Source: Porites lobata
Lineage: Eukaryota > Cnidaria > Anthozoa > Scleractinia > Poritidae
DNA: 64,000 bases
NCBI GenBank assembly: GCA_942486035.1
Contig: CALNXK010000180.1
Span: 725,001 to 789,000, forward strand
Reading direction: 5' to 3'
In this document: positions 10,249 to 19,468 of the stretch, one piece after another
Numbering within the stretch: position 1 is the first letter of the stretch
Layout: each line of letters opens with the position of its first letter
The notes under the pieces: model-generated
What the model saw: only the letters and a program-made list of their open reading frames with translations
Told to the model about the DNA's origin: nothing
Databases searched by the model: none
Position numbers and translations under genes: made by a program

Positions 10249-11157
10249 AGGAATTACTACATTCCTCATTGTCGGAGCAGTCTCGCAAACAATACTCACG
10301 TGCTTGGGTTGTCTTTACTGAATTCTATACCCGCTATCAGGGTGCCGATTTACATTTGCCTGTTTCGACAGCGTGTATCGCATTATTCCTTTCCTTTTTA
10401 TGTGCCAAGGGCCTTGCTCCTGCTACCATAAACTCGTACCTATCAGCAATAGCATATGTACATAAGATCAAAGGCCACTACGACCCGACCAAATCATTTT
10501 TAGTTGAAAAGCTTCTTGTGGCCGTTGGCCGCCGTGGTCAAGCCGATGTTCGTATGCCCATTTCACGTCCATTATTGTACGAATTAGTTAGAGCTTTACA
10601 GCATACTAGCCCATCTGCCTATCGTAGATCTCTGTTCGGGGCAATGTTCATGACAGCATTTTATGGTTTCTTCAGAATAGGTGAATTATCTTGCAATAGT
10701 AAACAGCAAGTTGACACCGTTGTGCAATTTGATCAAGTCACTTTTTGAAACAATCTTCTCGAGTGACGGCTGTCAAGATTGTGATCACTAAGTTTAAACA
10801 CAACACGAATAATCGGCCGTTTGTCATAACAATAGAAAGCGAACCTTCAGAACCGTTTTGCCCCGTGCAGACCTTAATCGACTACATTAAACTTAGGGGT
10901 TACCATAAAGGCCCCTTGTTCACGTGTGCAGCCGGCGGGGCAATCTCGACAAATAATTTTAACACTGAGCTCCGTCGTGCTTTGAACTTTTGCGGCCTTG
11001 ATTGTTCTCGCTACAAGAGCCATAGCTTTCGCATTGGTGCAGCGTGCCATGCGTCTGAGAAAGGTTTTTTTCGGATTCGCAAATACGTGCCCTAGGTAGA
11101 TGGAGTTCGGACGCTTTTAGAACTTACATTCGTCCGCCTTCACTCAAGGCTAACTAA
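10233..11157 (+). pseudogene. Tyrosine recombinase of Ngaro element 1, frameshifted
   Basis: Tyrosine recombinase (integrase) of the DIRS/Ngaro type, which replaces the DDE integrase and joins a circular intermediate to the target. The N-terminal SAM-like domain and the first arginine region lie in 10233-10748. A base missing from the T run near 10740-10745 stops this frame. The next piece (10745-11095) carries the H-S-F-R-I-G-A box. Two surplus bases in the T run at 11055-11061 shift the frame again before the LGRWSSD box and catalytic Tyr (about 11092-11125). All domains are present but split over three frames. The 5' end overlaps the RT ORF by 16 bp; the first codon as read is GTG. Confidence 0.85.
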
Positions 11158-11211
11158 TTGTTTTTAAACGTTTCAAAGACACTAGTCAAGCCGCGGTTGG
11201 ATCTCCGTTGT

Positions 11212-11575
11212 ATAGGTCAGTCAGGAGCTGCTATGCAGTGGTGATTTTCACTACGGCTATTTAAACATCCGTTATGGGACCAGTATTTTTTGTCTTCATC
11301 TCTGGTTAGCTTTCACGGGCCACGGTGGATTCTCTGATGCGTGGGTCAGTCAGGGGCTGCCATACTGAAAGGGTTTTTCACTGTGGACTCTTTCCGCTAT
11401 CACTTACTATGTACTTTACCAATCTGTTCTCATGTACTACTTTATCAATAGGTTATCTGTCCTACGAAGGAGCTACGGTCCTGGCACGAATTGCTATGTT
11501 ATTTAACCTCTGTTTTCAATGTCAGTTCGCGTGCGGTTCATGACTAGGTCAGCCAGGGGCTGCTGGAAATGACCG
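11212..11575 (+). repeat. Three spaced copies of a GGTCAG-YCAGGRGCTGC word
   Basis: Copies start near 11214, 11343 and 11545, each beginning GGTCAG and followed by CAGG-GCTGC. The first two also share a TTTTCACTRYGG continuation. They lie just after the recombinase, where Ngaro elements carry their B repeat, and may be the remnant of it or protein-binding repeats. Confidence 0.55.
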
Positions 11576-11869
11576 TACTTTACAAGATTTTCTTATATCC
11601 TCGCTGTTTTCAGTTAAAATATTCCTCGGGGTTCTTAGTTCCGGATCTTGGTGGGGTGGTCACACGCTGTGTGCCTTGTAGCTCATGTTTTTTTTGAAAA
11701 GGCTGTGTCTGCCTATGCCTTCCCTATCGATTGACTGCAGATCATTATTGCAACTTATAAATTGCAACGCTAACAAAAATTCAGAGATTTCACCTCATCC
11801 AACTATTGTCAATGATATCCCCTTGTATTCCCATAACTTTTATAGATAACTTTATGAAATTGTTGTATG

Positions 11870-12804
11870 TGACGTTTTTTTTTTAAATTTATTTATTATT
11901 CAAACCCAGGTGTGCATTTTTTGGATGCTCTCTTTACTGGGACCAGCTTTGAAGCTTTGGCTAGACAAGAAAATATATACAGTGGAAAGGTTAATACAGA
12001 CATGTTATGATGTCTATATTATCTGGGTGTCCGTATTATCCGGGTGTCCATATTAAGTTAGCTCTCTGGAAAAAAGTCACAGACACGTGATTTATTTGAT
12101 ATATAGCATAAAGGAACAAGGAGGAAGAAGGGTAGGAACAATGACTGTAGCAAAAATCCAAGGACGTGAAACTTCTTGAGTAGGAGGCAGAAAATTTATC
12201 AAAGGACTACAAACAGGGGAAGAAAGAAAGATGTATCAAAATCAAATGTGTCATGCTATTTGGCTGCAGATGTTTTGGTAATAAAATCTTATTAACCCGT
12301 GAACTTGGTACAATGTCTACAATTGGCACATCATGGTGACAAGAAAAATAGAAAATGCCTGGGTAACCAGTGTCTGTAAAGCTGGATTAAGAATATATAG
12401 GAATTTCTGACTTGAAACACAGAAAAGTGGTTGTTGTCCACATTAACTACTGTGCTAACTACTGTGCGTACTAAGCCGGTTAATTTTAAAGAAAAAATGT
12501 ATGCTTTTCCCCAGGACAAACAAAACTGCCTGTTATATATGGGTGTCCAATTAAGTGGGTGTCTGTAGATCATAGAGTACTGGGTTATCACTGCATTAAT
12601 AAATTATTATTTGAAACTAACTTTATGTATTGAAAAACTAAATGGTTTAGTACATCACTAGGTTGCACGATTCTGCTGATAACGCAGTGTGCCATAAATT
12701 CACTGCCTCTAGGAAGAAGCGTTACACAGTGGACATCATGTTCATCATGGAGGCCCATCCTTGATTGTGCTCTGTGGGTTTTTCTTGCTGGTTTTTTCCA
12801 TTGT
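11870..12804. other. Intergenic segment between the two Ngaro elements
   Basis: AT-rich DNA with a GGGTGTCC-x-ATTAAG-like word repeated near 12026, 12044 and 12550-12570 (direct orientation), as seen in many invertebrate DNA-transposon ends. No paired inverted ends could be set and there is no gene. Confidence 0.35.
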
Positions 12805-13283
12805 TAATGCTCCCAACCCATGAGAAATAAGAACACAACAACAATATGTGGGGTAAGGGGTTGGGAATGAAGTACTCCAATAGCAGGCCGGTGGAACTAA
12901 ATGCCATCAATAGATAAATCACTAATCTGGCTTGGTAAGGGGGGTCAAAGCCCCCTCCTCTCCGGGGATGCAGGTCACAAACCCCTGGGAGAGGTTCCTA
13001 ATCCTCTTCGGGGCTGCAGTCACAATACCCCGAAAGAGGTCCTTACTCCCTTTCAGGGCTGCAGGTCACAATACCCTGAAAAGGTCCCTACCCCCCCCTC
13101 AGGGCTGCAGGTCACAATACCCTGAAAAGGTCCCTACTCCCCCTCAGGGCTGCAGGTCACAATACCCTGAAAGAGGTTCCTAGTCCTATGGCTAAGGGAG
13201 TTTAGACTCATGGTTACCATGGTAACCCATCAATTCTGTGAGTCTATGGGGCCAAGAGTGCCTGTAAGGGAGCACTTCATCCC
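12805..13283 (-). repeat. Split direct repeat B2
   Basis: Outer 3' repeat of Ngaro element 2, pairing with 13987-14464. Contains a short internal tandem array (about 45-bp units with GGGCTGCAGGTCACAATACC) between about 12995 and 13180. Confidence 0.9.
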
Positions 13284-13708
13284 AACCCAAAGTTTATTTC
13301 TGTATTTTAATTAGACAGATCAAAATTGTAGACTAACTCATTACTACAATTATGTAGTCCTTGGGATTAGACAAGGCTAAACAGTTCATTCAGTGTCTTT
13401 GATGCATGTAAACTGCATAAAATTAATACCAACAGCACTGGTTGCTAACAGTAACAAAAAATAGCTCATAACTGTAACGTGTTGTATAAAGAGATATCAA
13501 TACATATTGCTGTGAATCTGAAAATTAGAAACATGAACAGTGGCTGTACATAGGAAAGCTAGTCAATGATCCCTAACATGGGGGCCAAAGGCCCAGCTTA
13601 ACAGCTTAAGTAAGATATATTACAACTATTCGCAAATTCATAAGCATTGTGTAATACTAGTGTTAATTTGGGTGTGACATGCTTAAACCATAGGGTGGGA
13701 GGGAGGGA
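13284..13708 (-). other. 425-bp unique segment between A2 and B2
   Basis: Sits where A2 and B2 are expected to touch in Ngaro elements. No ORF. Either part of a longer A2 whose partner in A1 was lost, or a later insertion. Confidence 0.5.
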
Positions 13709-13986
13709 AAAACACATTGTAGAACAAGACAAATACAGTTGCTAGCTCGCAGCGAATGAATGAATGAACACACAACTCGTGCTCGATGTCTGAGGATTGA
13801 TTGACAGTGAAATACCAGCCGATTCTGATTGGCTCAGCGAACAGTTTGCGTTACAAATGCATGTGATCACGCTAAACTTTGGACTGTGAAACCCTACCCC
13901 ATACCTTAAAGCATGTCACACAACCGGCACGTAATCTCTCATGGTTGTCCCATTAACTTAAATTTATGAGGACATAAATTGGTCTT
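13709..13986 (-). repeat. Split direct repeat A2
   Basis: 278 bp, matching A1 (18386-18663) base for base as far as I compared. Abuts B1 at 13986/13987. Confidence 0.9.
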
Positions 13987-14464
13987 TAATGCTCCCAACC
14001 CATGAGAAATAAGAACACAACAACAATATGTGGGGTAAGGGGTTGGGAATGAAGTACTCCAATAGCAGGCCGGTGGAACTAAATGCCATCAATAGATAAA
14101 TCACTAATCTGGCTTGGTAAGGGGGGTCAAAGCCCCCTCCTCTCCGGGGATGCAGGTCACAAACCCCTGGGAGAGGTTCCTAATCCTCTTCGGGGCTGCA
14201 GTCACAATACCCCGAAAGAGGTCCTTACTCCCTTTCAGGGCTGCAGGTCACAATACCCTGAAAAGGTCCCTACTCCCCCTCAGGGCTGCAGGTCACAATA
14301 CCCTGAAAAGGTCCCTACTCCCCCTCAGGGCTGCAGGTCACAATACCCTGAAAGAGGTTCCTAGTCCTATGGCTAAGGGAGTTTAGACTCATGGTTACCA
14401 TGGTAACCCATCAATTCTGTGAGTCTATGGGGCCAAGAGTGCCTGTAAGGGAGCACTTCATCCC
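13987..14464 (-). repeat. Split direct repeat B1
   Basis: 478 bp, matching B2 (12805-13283). Internal tandem units of about 45 bp (GGGCTGCAGGTCACAATACC core) occupy about 14190-14360; the sequence of the middle units differs slightly from B2. Confidence 0.9.
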
Positions 14465-14532
14465 CACAAATACACAAAGTGTATTCCCCATAGACGAAAC
14501 AACCCTGACCCCTAGAATAAGTAATGGATTAA

Positions 14533-15525
14533 CTAATTTAAGGTATCACCTAACAGCTGACAGGAAACCCCAGAAAGAAGGGAAGGTGGGCACTGAACAT
14601 ATCTTTCATAGCAGTCAGAGGACCACCGCCCCAGTGTTTTTATTAGCCAAGGGGGTAGGCCCACAGAAGCCGAGGTTGTGGCAGCCCCAATTCGGTAGCT
14701 ATGTCCCGCATACTGAGAGGGCTGAAAACCTGACATAGAGAGAAGCTGCCTAGTTTCGGAGGTAAGTCCCGCTTTTGTGAGGGGAGCACCCGACAAGTAC
14801 TGAAAAAGTGGGCCTAGTGTGGACCCCGGTAGGACAAATAATTTGTCATAGCCAAAACAGGGCAGACCCTCTGGTCAGTCTTTCCAATAACAATAGTCTG
14901 ACCCGAACGAAATGGGTCAGTTTTGGATATTTTTATCCTAACTGACATATGGTCAGGGTTCTGAATACTGGGGAAAAAGGTCACATCCCCTGGAGACAAG
15001 TGGCGTGTAGATGAATAGGGTGAGTTGCAGGTCATTTCTCCCAGGCGGAGGAAACCAAAAAGGCTAAGGTCATGGCTGCCCATACCATAATGGAGTCATA
15101 ACTAGGGAGGTTGGGATTGCAAGAAGTTGGAAGAACAATTTGAGGTGGTTTATTGTAATAGGGAGTCGAATGCGGGTAGAATCGCCCTGGGAACGCTTGA
15201 TGCCGCGGCAAATCAACTGCAGGCGCAAGAATTTCTTAAGGTCCAGGTCATAGCCTGAGCGGATATGCAGGTGTCTAACTGCAGCCAGGTAACCCTTGAT
15301 GGATGAGTGTTTAATTGTTTTGGCTAAATATGCAACATACTGAATTAGAGTCTCTTCATTGGTGGGCAAATAAGTTGACCTGTGTGGGCTGTGGAGGGTG
15401 CAAAAGTCCAAAAATCTACGTTCACCAGAGGTATATGTTTGTTTAGTAGAGGCAGCAACAGAGAGACGTAAGTACTTCTGGATGTCGGCATTCAGATCAC
15501 CAACATTGTCGGGGGTACAGGACAT
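14533..15525 (-). pseudogene. Tyrosine recombinase of Ngaro element 2, frameshifted
   Basis: Three minus-strand pieces in alternating frames: 15525-15070 (N-terminal domain), 15083-14814 (FGFLRLGE box with the first catalytic Arg) and 14796-14533 (H-S-Y-R-I-G-A box, then LGRWSSD and the catalytic Tyr in CYERYVQ). At least three indels separate them: near 15100, in the T run near 15053 and near 14815. The reading is that of a DIRS/Ngaro recombinase, but no single frame codes it now. Its start overlaps the RT ORF end by 34 bp, the usual compact order in these elements. Confidence 0.85.
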
Positions 15526-17360
15526 GGGGCTGGGTCTGCATGAGGGGCCAGGCTGCGAAAACGCTCCATCTGAAATCGAGAGAGGGAATCCGCGATGTCA
15601 TTTTTCTTGCCTTCAATATGTTCCGCCCTTGGATAGAAGTTATGTCTTAAAGTCAAGAGGGTAAAAAGGCGAACCAGATCCATAACCCTAGGAATGTGGG
15701 ATCGTTTGGAGTTTACTATATTGACAACCGATTGGTTGTCGCAATAGAAAACGATACGCTTATTGGCAAACTCATCCCCCCATAGGTGGCATGCTACCAC
15801 CAAAGCAAATAACTCTTGCCAGGCAATGCTTATACCAGGAGCATTGAGCAGGTGGTGAGTCTCCCACCTACCCTGAAACCATTTCTGACCTAATATCCCA
15901 CCGTACCCAAGTGTGCCTGAGGCATCGGTATGGAGTTCTAAGGAGTCGGAGTCTAGCCATGAAGTAGGGAGGAAAAACCCGGCCCCATTCCAGGTGTGGA
16001 TAAACTGTTGCCACATAGTGAGATCCTTGAAGAAACCCTGGCTTAATTTAATGTGGTGGTGAGGTTTAGCGACTTTACGAGTGAGCTCAATCATGCGCTG
16101 AAGAAAGGGCCTCCCAGGGGAATAACTTTGCATGCAAAGTTTAAAGTCCCAATGAGTGACTGTAACTCCTTTAGGGTGCATGTCCTTTTTTGTTTGAAAG
16201 AGGGCAAGGGAGGCCTGTATCCGTTCCACCTTATCTGCTGGGAGTCTCGCCTCCATCCGGACGGTGTCCAGGATAATTCCCATGAACTCAAGGGTAGTAG
16301 AGGGGCCCTCTGTTTTGTTGGCTGCAATGGGGATACCCAGATTCCTAAAGGTCAAGAGCATGCTATTCAAGCTCTGCTGGCATAGCAAATTTAGAGGGGG
16401 AGAGGATAATGCTGGTTCGATGATTAAAAAATCATCGAGGATATGACAAACAAACGAAACCTGGCATTGATTGAGGAGGATCCACTCTATTGCATCGGAC
16501 AGTAAATTGAACAGGAAAGGGGCACTCCTCAAGCCAAAGGGAAGAACTTTGTCATAGTAGTAGCTACCCTCCCAATACATGCCGAAGAGCTCATAATCTG
16601 AAGGCCTAAGAGGGATGAGGCGAAACGCTGACTCGATATCGGTCTTCGCAAGAAAGCACCCTTGCCCGAGGCTCAAAATCCCGTGGATTGCATTGTCGAT
16701 TGTTATATACTGAAGGCTGAAATCCTCCTTGGGGATTGAAGAGTTGATACTTGTCGCTCCAGATTTTGGGAAAGATAAGTGAAAGATGGTCCTAAACTTC
16801 GTAGAATGTTTTTTGGGGACCAATCCGATGGGTGACACCTGGAAATTGGGCAGTGGTGGGGTGGGGAAAGGACCTGCAACTCGCCCCAGGGCCACTTCCC
16901 TGGAAAGGTTTTCTGAAACAATATTTGGTTGGGAAAGGGCAGTGGGCAGATTCCTAGAAAATCTAGCAACACGTCTCCCAGTAAAACCCACATCGGCCCC
17001 ATACCTAAGATTGTTACACAATTTCGAGACAAATTCCCGATCAGGATGATGAGTCAATGTTTCCTCAAGTCGTTGTACATTAATAGGGGTCGGGAGGGGG
17101 CAAGTAGTGTTCTCACTTTCGATGAGAGGAACTTGACTTTGAGCTTCCACCATGGTCACTTTCTCTATGCCTCCCCCCTTCCCGCTCTGGTTGCCGCACA
17201 GGGTGGGCCGGGCAGTCAACCCTTGGGTGTAATCCACTACATCTGTTACACACATGTCTGAAATAGCAGGGGTCTCTATTACATGTGCCACTCCTATTGT
17301 AAAAGTTGCATGTGCCTCTGTTCGCATCCCCTGTTGTAGACACATTTCGCTGGGGTCCAT
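15492..17360 (-). CDS. Reverse transcriptase/RNase H of Ngaro element 2
   Basis: 622-aa open frame from the ATG at 17360, overlapping gag. RT about 155-355 with D241 (AKTDIESAF) and D309-D310 (HILDDF). RNase H about 480-610 with HTDASG, FYCDNQS and DIADSLSR. Unlike element 1, the first RNase H motif is in frame. Between about 16190 and 16110 the frame is shifted and then restored: the thumb motif TLKELQSLIG is readable only in a neighbouring frame. Two compensating indels thus scramble roughly 25-30 residues. Likely inactive as read, although the catalytic residues are kept. Confidence 0.85.
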   Translation of the reverse strand: MDPSEMCLQQGMRTEAHATFTIGVAHVIETPAISDMCVTDVVDYTQGLTARPTLCGNQSGKGGGIEKVTMVEAQSQVPLIESENTTCPLPTPINVQRLEETLTHHPDREFVSKLCNNLRYGADVGFTGRRVARFSRNLPTALSQPNIVSENLSREVALGRVAGPFPTPPLPNFQVSPIGLVPKKHSTKFRTIFHLSFPKSGATSINSSIPKEDFSLQYITIDNAIHGILSLGQGCFLAKTDIESAFRLIPLRPSDYELFGMYWEGSYYYDKVLPFGLRSAPFLFNLLSDAIEWILLNQCQVSFVCHILDDFLIIEPALSSPPLNLLCQQSLNSMLLTFRNLGIPIAANKTEGPSTTLEFMGIILDTVRMEARLPADKVERIQASLALFQTKKDMHPKGVTVTHWDFKLCMQSYSPGRPFLQRMIELTRKVAKPHHHIKLSQGFFKDLTMWQQFIHTWNGAGFFLPTSWLDSDSLELHTDASGTLGYGGILGQKWFQGRWETHHLLNAPGISIAWQELFALVVACHLWGDEFANKRIVFYCDNQSVVNIVNSKRSHIPRVMDLVRLFTLLTLRHNFYPRAEHIEGKKNDIADSLSRFQMERFRSLAPHADPAPCPVPPTMLVI

Positions 17361-18294
17361 TTGAAAAAAGCGGATACTCTTCTTTGAGTATCGCTGGTGA
17401 CACGGTGAAAATGGTTAACCAAAGCTGAGTGTCAACCACTGACCAATTAATAGACTTATTGACGCTAGCTTTCTGGCGAAACTTAAAGTCATAAATGGCC
17501 CATCCTAACCCTTTGTGCACACGGGCTGCGTATCTAATTAAACTAACATATTGCAAGAGTTCCTGCGATCGTGTTGGGAACTTGTCGATTAGTACACTCA
17601 TATAGGACGTAAAAGCAGTGGTCCACTGTTCAATATCGGTAATAGAGGTGGAGGCCGTCTGCTTCGATTTCTTCGACACCTTAACGACGGAGTTCTCTAA
17701 GGAGAGGACAAGATTATCCTCCTCGTCGTGCAGCGACAGGTTCTTAGGAAGTAGTTTGGAAAGATCAAAAAACTCACCACATTGGATGTCTTTGATATAC
17801 TGCCCTGGGATGTCTTGGAATGGCGATGCGAAATTTACCGCCGCAGTGTTCGTGGGAGCTGTCGTGTCGGGCGCTGTTTCACGCACCAGCGAAGGGGGCC
17901 TTTGGGCAAGGAGGCTCGACGAAGCACTCACAGCGGCCCTAGCCGCTTCGGTCGCTATCTCCCTGGCGGATTGTTTCACAGTGTCCGCAATTAATCGTTG
18001 AATCGTCTGCATCTGGCCGTCTGTAAACTCAGGGCGCTCTTGCCTGTGTGCCGCCGTTTCGTCGTTGTTTGGATTTGCTGGTTCGTGTTCATTAATGTCT
18101 TGAACCTGAATTGGTGGTGGATTGTTCAGGTCCCGGAGCCGGCGTTCGAGAGTCTTTTTGACTCCTGTCGACGGAATCCCATGTTGAACACAAAGAGAGC
18201 GAAGGTCGGCGATGGATAGGGCTCCAAGCACGGTCGGGTCGATATTCGGTTGTGCGCCTGGGCGGGAAGTCGACCGGCGTGCTCGTGGCGGCAT
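17113..18294 (-). CDS. Gag-like protein of Ngaro element 2, SAP domain
   Basis: 393 aa from the ATG at 18294 (MPPRAR start, as in element 1). An N-terminal SAP-like helix pair, about residues 25-60 (S-I-A-D-L-R-S-L-C...GIPSTG-KK-LE-RL), is a DNA-binding motif. The middle holds the conserved helical gag region. A Cys/His cluster near the end (C-x-F..G-x-C-x4-C-x-F-x2-C-x2-C) resembles CCCH/knuckle-type nucleic-acid binding. It probably packages the element RNA. Its end overlaps the RT ORF by 248 bp in another frame. Confidence 0.82.
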   Translation of the reverse strand: MPPRARRSTSRPGAQPNIDPTVLGALSIADLRSLCVQHGIPSTGVKKTLERRLRDLNNPPPIQVQDINEHEPANPNNDETAAHRQERPEFTDGQMQTIQRLIADTVKQSAREIATEAARAAVSASSSLLAQRPPSLVRETAPDTTAPTNTAAVNFASPFQDIPGQYIKDIQCGEFFDLSKLLPKNLSLHDEEDNLVLSLENSVVKVSKKSKQTASTSITDIEQWTTAFTSYMSVLIDKFPTRSQELLQYVSLIRYAARVHKGLGWAIYDFKFRQKASVNKSINWSVVDTQLWLTIFTVSPAILKEEYPLFSNGPQRNVSTTGDANRGTCNFYNRSGTCNRDPCYFRHVCNRCSGLHPRVDCPAHPVRQPEREGGRHRESDHGGSSKSSSSHRK

Positions 18295-18385
18295 GATTTG
18301 CAACTTGAAAACACCTCACAGGATCGCCTCACAGGATAGGGAAACCGTCTCAGAAGCGAGCGAAAAAGCAAATTGAACGGCTGCG

Positions 18386-18663
18386 AAAACACATTGTAGA
18401 ACAAGACAAATACAGTTGCTAGCTCGCAGCGAATGAATGAATGAACACACAACTCGTGCTCGATGTCTGAGGATTGATTGACAGTGAAATACCAGCCGAT
18501 TCTGATTGGCTCAGCGAACAGTTTGCGTTACAAATGCATGTGATCACGCTAAACTTTGGACTGTGAAACCCTACCCCATACCTTAAAGCATGTCACACAA
18601 CCGGCACGTAATCTCTCATGGTTGTCCCATTAACTTAAATTTATGAGGACATAAATTGGTCTT
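18386..18663 (-). repeat. Split direct repeat A1
   Basis: 278-bp 5' end of Ngaro element 2, identical to A2 (13709-13986); it ends at GGTCTT. It contains tandem GAATGAATGAATGA near 18430 and a CCAAT-box-like GATTGGCTC near 18505. Confidence 0.9.
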
Positions 18664-19293
18664 AAAATATTATTAGAAACTAGCATTTTTAAGAGTTAAA
18701 ACCCCTAAGAGGGCCTGGGAAGCAGTTTTTAACGTGCGCGGGCCGGTGACCACCAACACTGAGGTTGGGGGAGAGCAAATTTGGCTGTTCTTTCTTTGTG
18801 GCTGTTTAGAACTGTCAGATTACTGAACCTTTCTTGAGTCATTGTTGACCAGAGTCATGTTCATAAATTTCAAGCCGCTGAAAAGTACCTTTCTCCTGCT
18901 GAGCGTGATTGGACAAGCTGAATCCACCACTAGAAGTTTGCAGATCATGATATTACACTGTAGGTTCCTGTAATGCCTTCATTTTGTCTAGCATGCCATT
19001 GAAATGTGCCAGAGACCACATCATCAGCTGATATAATTCGTTTTAAGAAACCGTAGTTCATGGAATAGTCTTCAGATTTAATCAAGAACCTTCATCAAAA
19101 AAGACTATTCCGCATTTTTTGTTGCAAATGCTACATAGCTTTGCTGGTTTAAAAATGCAGAAATCTAGGACAATTGACTTTTTGAGGCTTACCACGCATC
19201 AGACTGATGGGATCAAAACGGACCAATAATAAATTTAGATGCTGGAAGATTCTTATTCCAACAAAGATACTATTCATATGAAAATGTATATTA
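18664..19293. other. Non-coding part of the TTAA element
   Basis: No frame of note and no repeat ends recognised. Confidence 0.35.
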
Positions 19294-19466
19294 CAATGGA
19301 ACCCCTATAACGAAGTCCTTGGTCTAACAAACTATTTTTTCTTTACTCCAGTAATAGTAGAATATAAGGCAATATGAAAAAGAACCTCGATAAAAGTTAA
19401 CAAACCTTGTTATAATAAACATATTTTGCCAGTCCCTTAGCCCTTCGTTATGTCAAGGTTCCACTG
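19294..19466. mobile_element. 173-bp Tc1/mariner-type MITE
   Basis: Ends CAATGGAACC-CTATAACG and, in reverse complement, CAGTGGAACCTTGACATAACG, with TA on each side (19292-19293, 19467-19468). Too short to code; mobilised in trans if at all. Confidence 0.75.
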
Positions 19467-19468
19467 TA

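Larger units (their letters stand above)
6420..11870 (+). mobile_element. Ngaro-like (DIRS order) retrotransposon 1
   Basis: Plus-strand element with SGNH-hydrolase ORF, gag-like ORF, reverse transcriptase/RNase H ORF and tyrosine recombinase, in that order, followed by about 700 bp of 3' non-coding DNA with three copies of a GGTCAGYCAGGRGCTGC word. An SGNH ORF and no methyltransferase favour Ngaro over PAT/DIRS1. I could not find matching A/B split direct repeats, so the outer limits are approximate. Frameshifts in the RNase H and recombinase regions make it inactive as read. Confidence 0.75.
12805..18663 (-). mobile_element. Ngaro-like retrotransposon 2 with complete split direct repeats
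   Basis: On the minus strand the order is A1 (18663-18386), gag, RT/RNase H, tyrosine recombinase, B1 (14464-13987), A2 (13986-13709), a 425-bp unique insert (13708-13284), B2 (13283-12805). A1 and A2 are each 278 bp and look identical; B1 and B2 are about 478 bp and nearly identical. B1 directly abuts A2. This A1-ORFs-B1-A2-B2 order is the defining structure of Ngaro/PAT-type elements. Near-identical repeats argue for recent insertion, yet the recombinase and RT carry frameshifts. Confidence 0.9.

Noticed and set aside
12901..13183. Pro-rich short frames repeated at 14083-14386
   Set aside because: They arise from the 45-bp tandem units inside repeats B1 and B2, not from genes.
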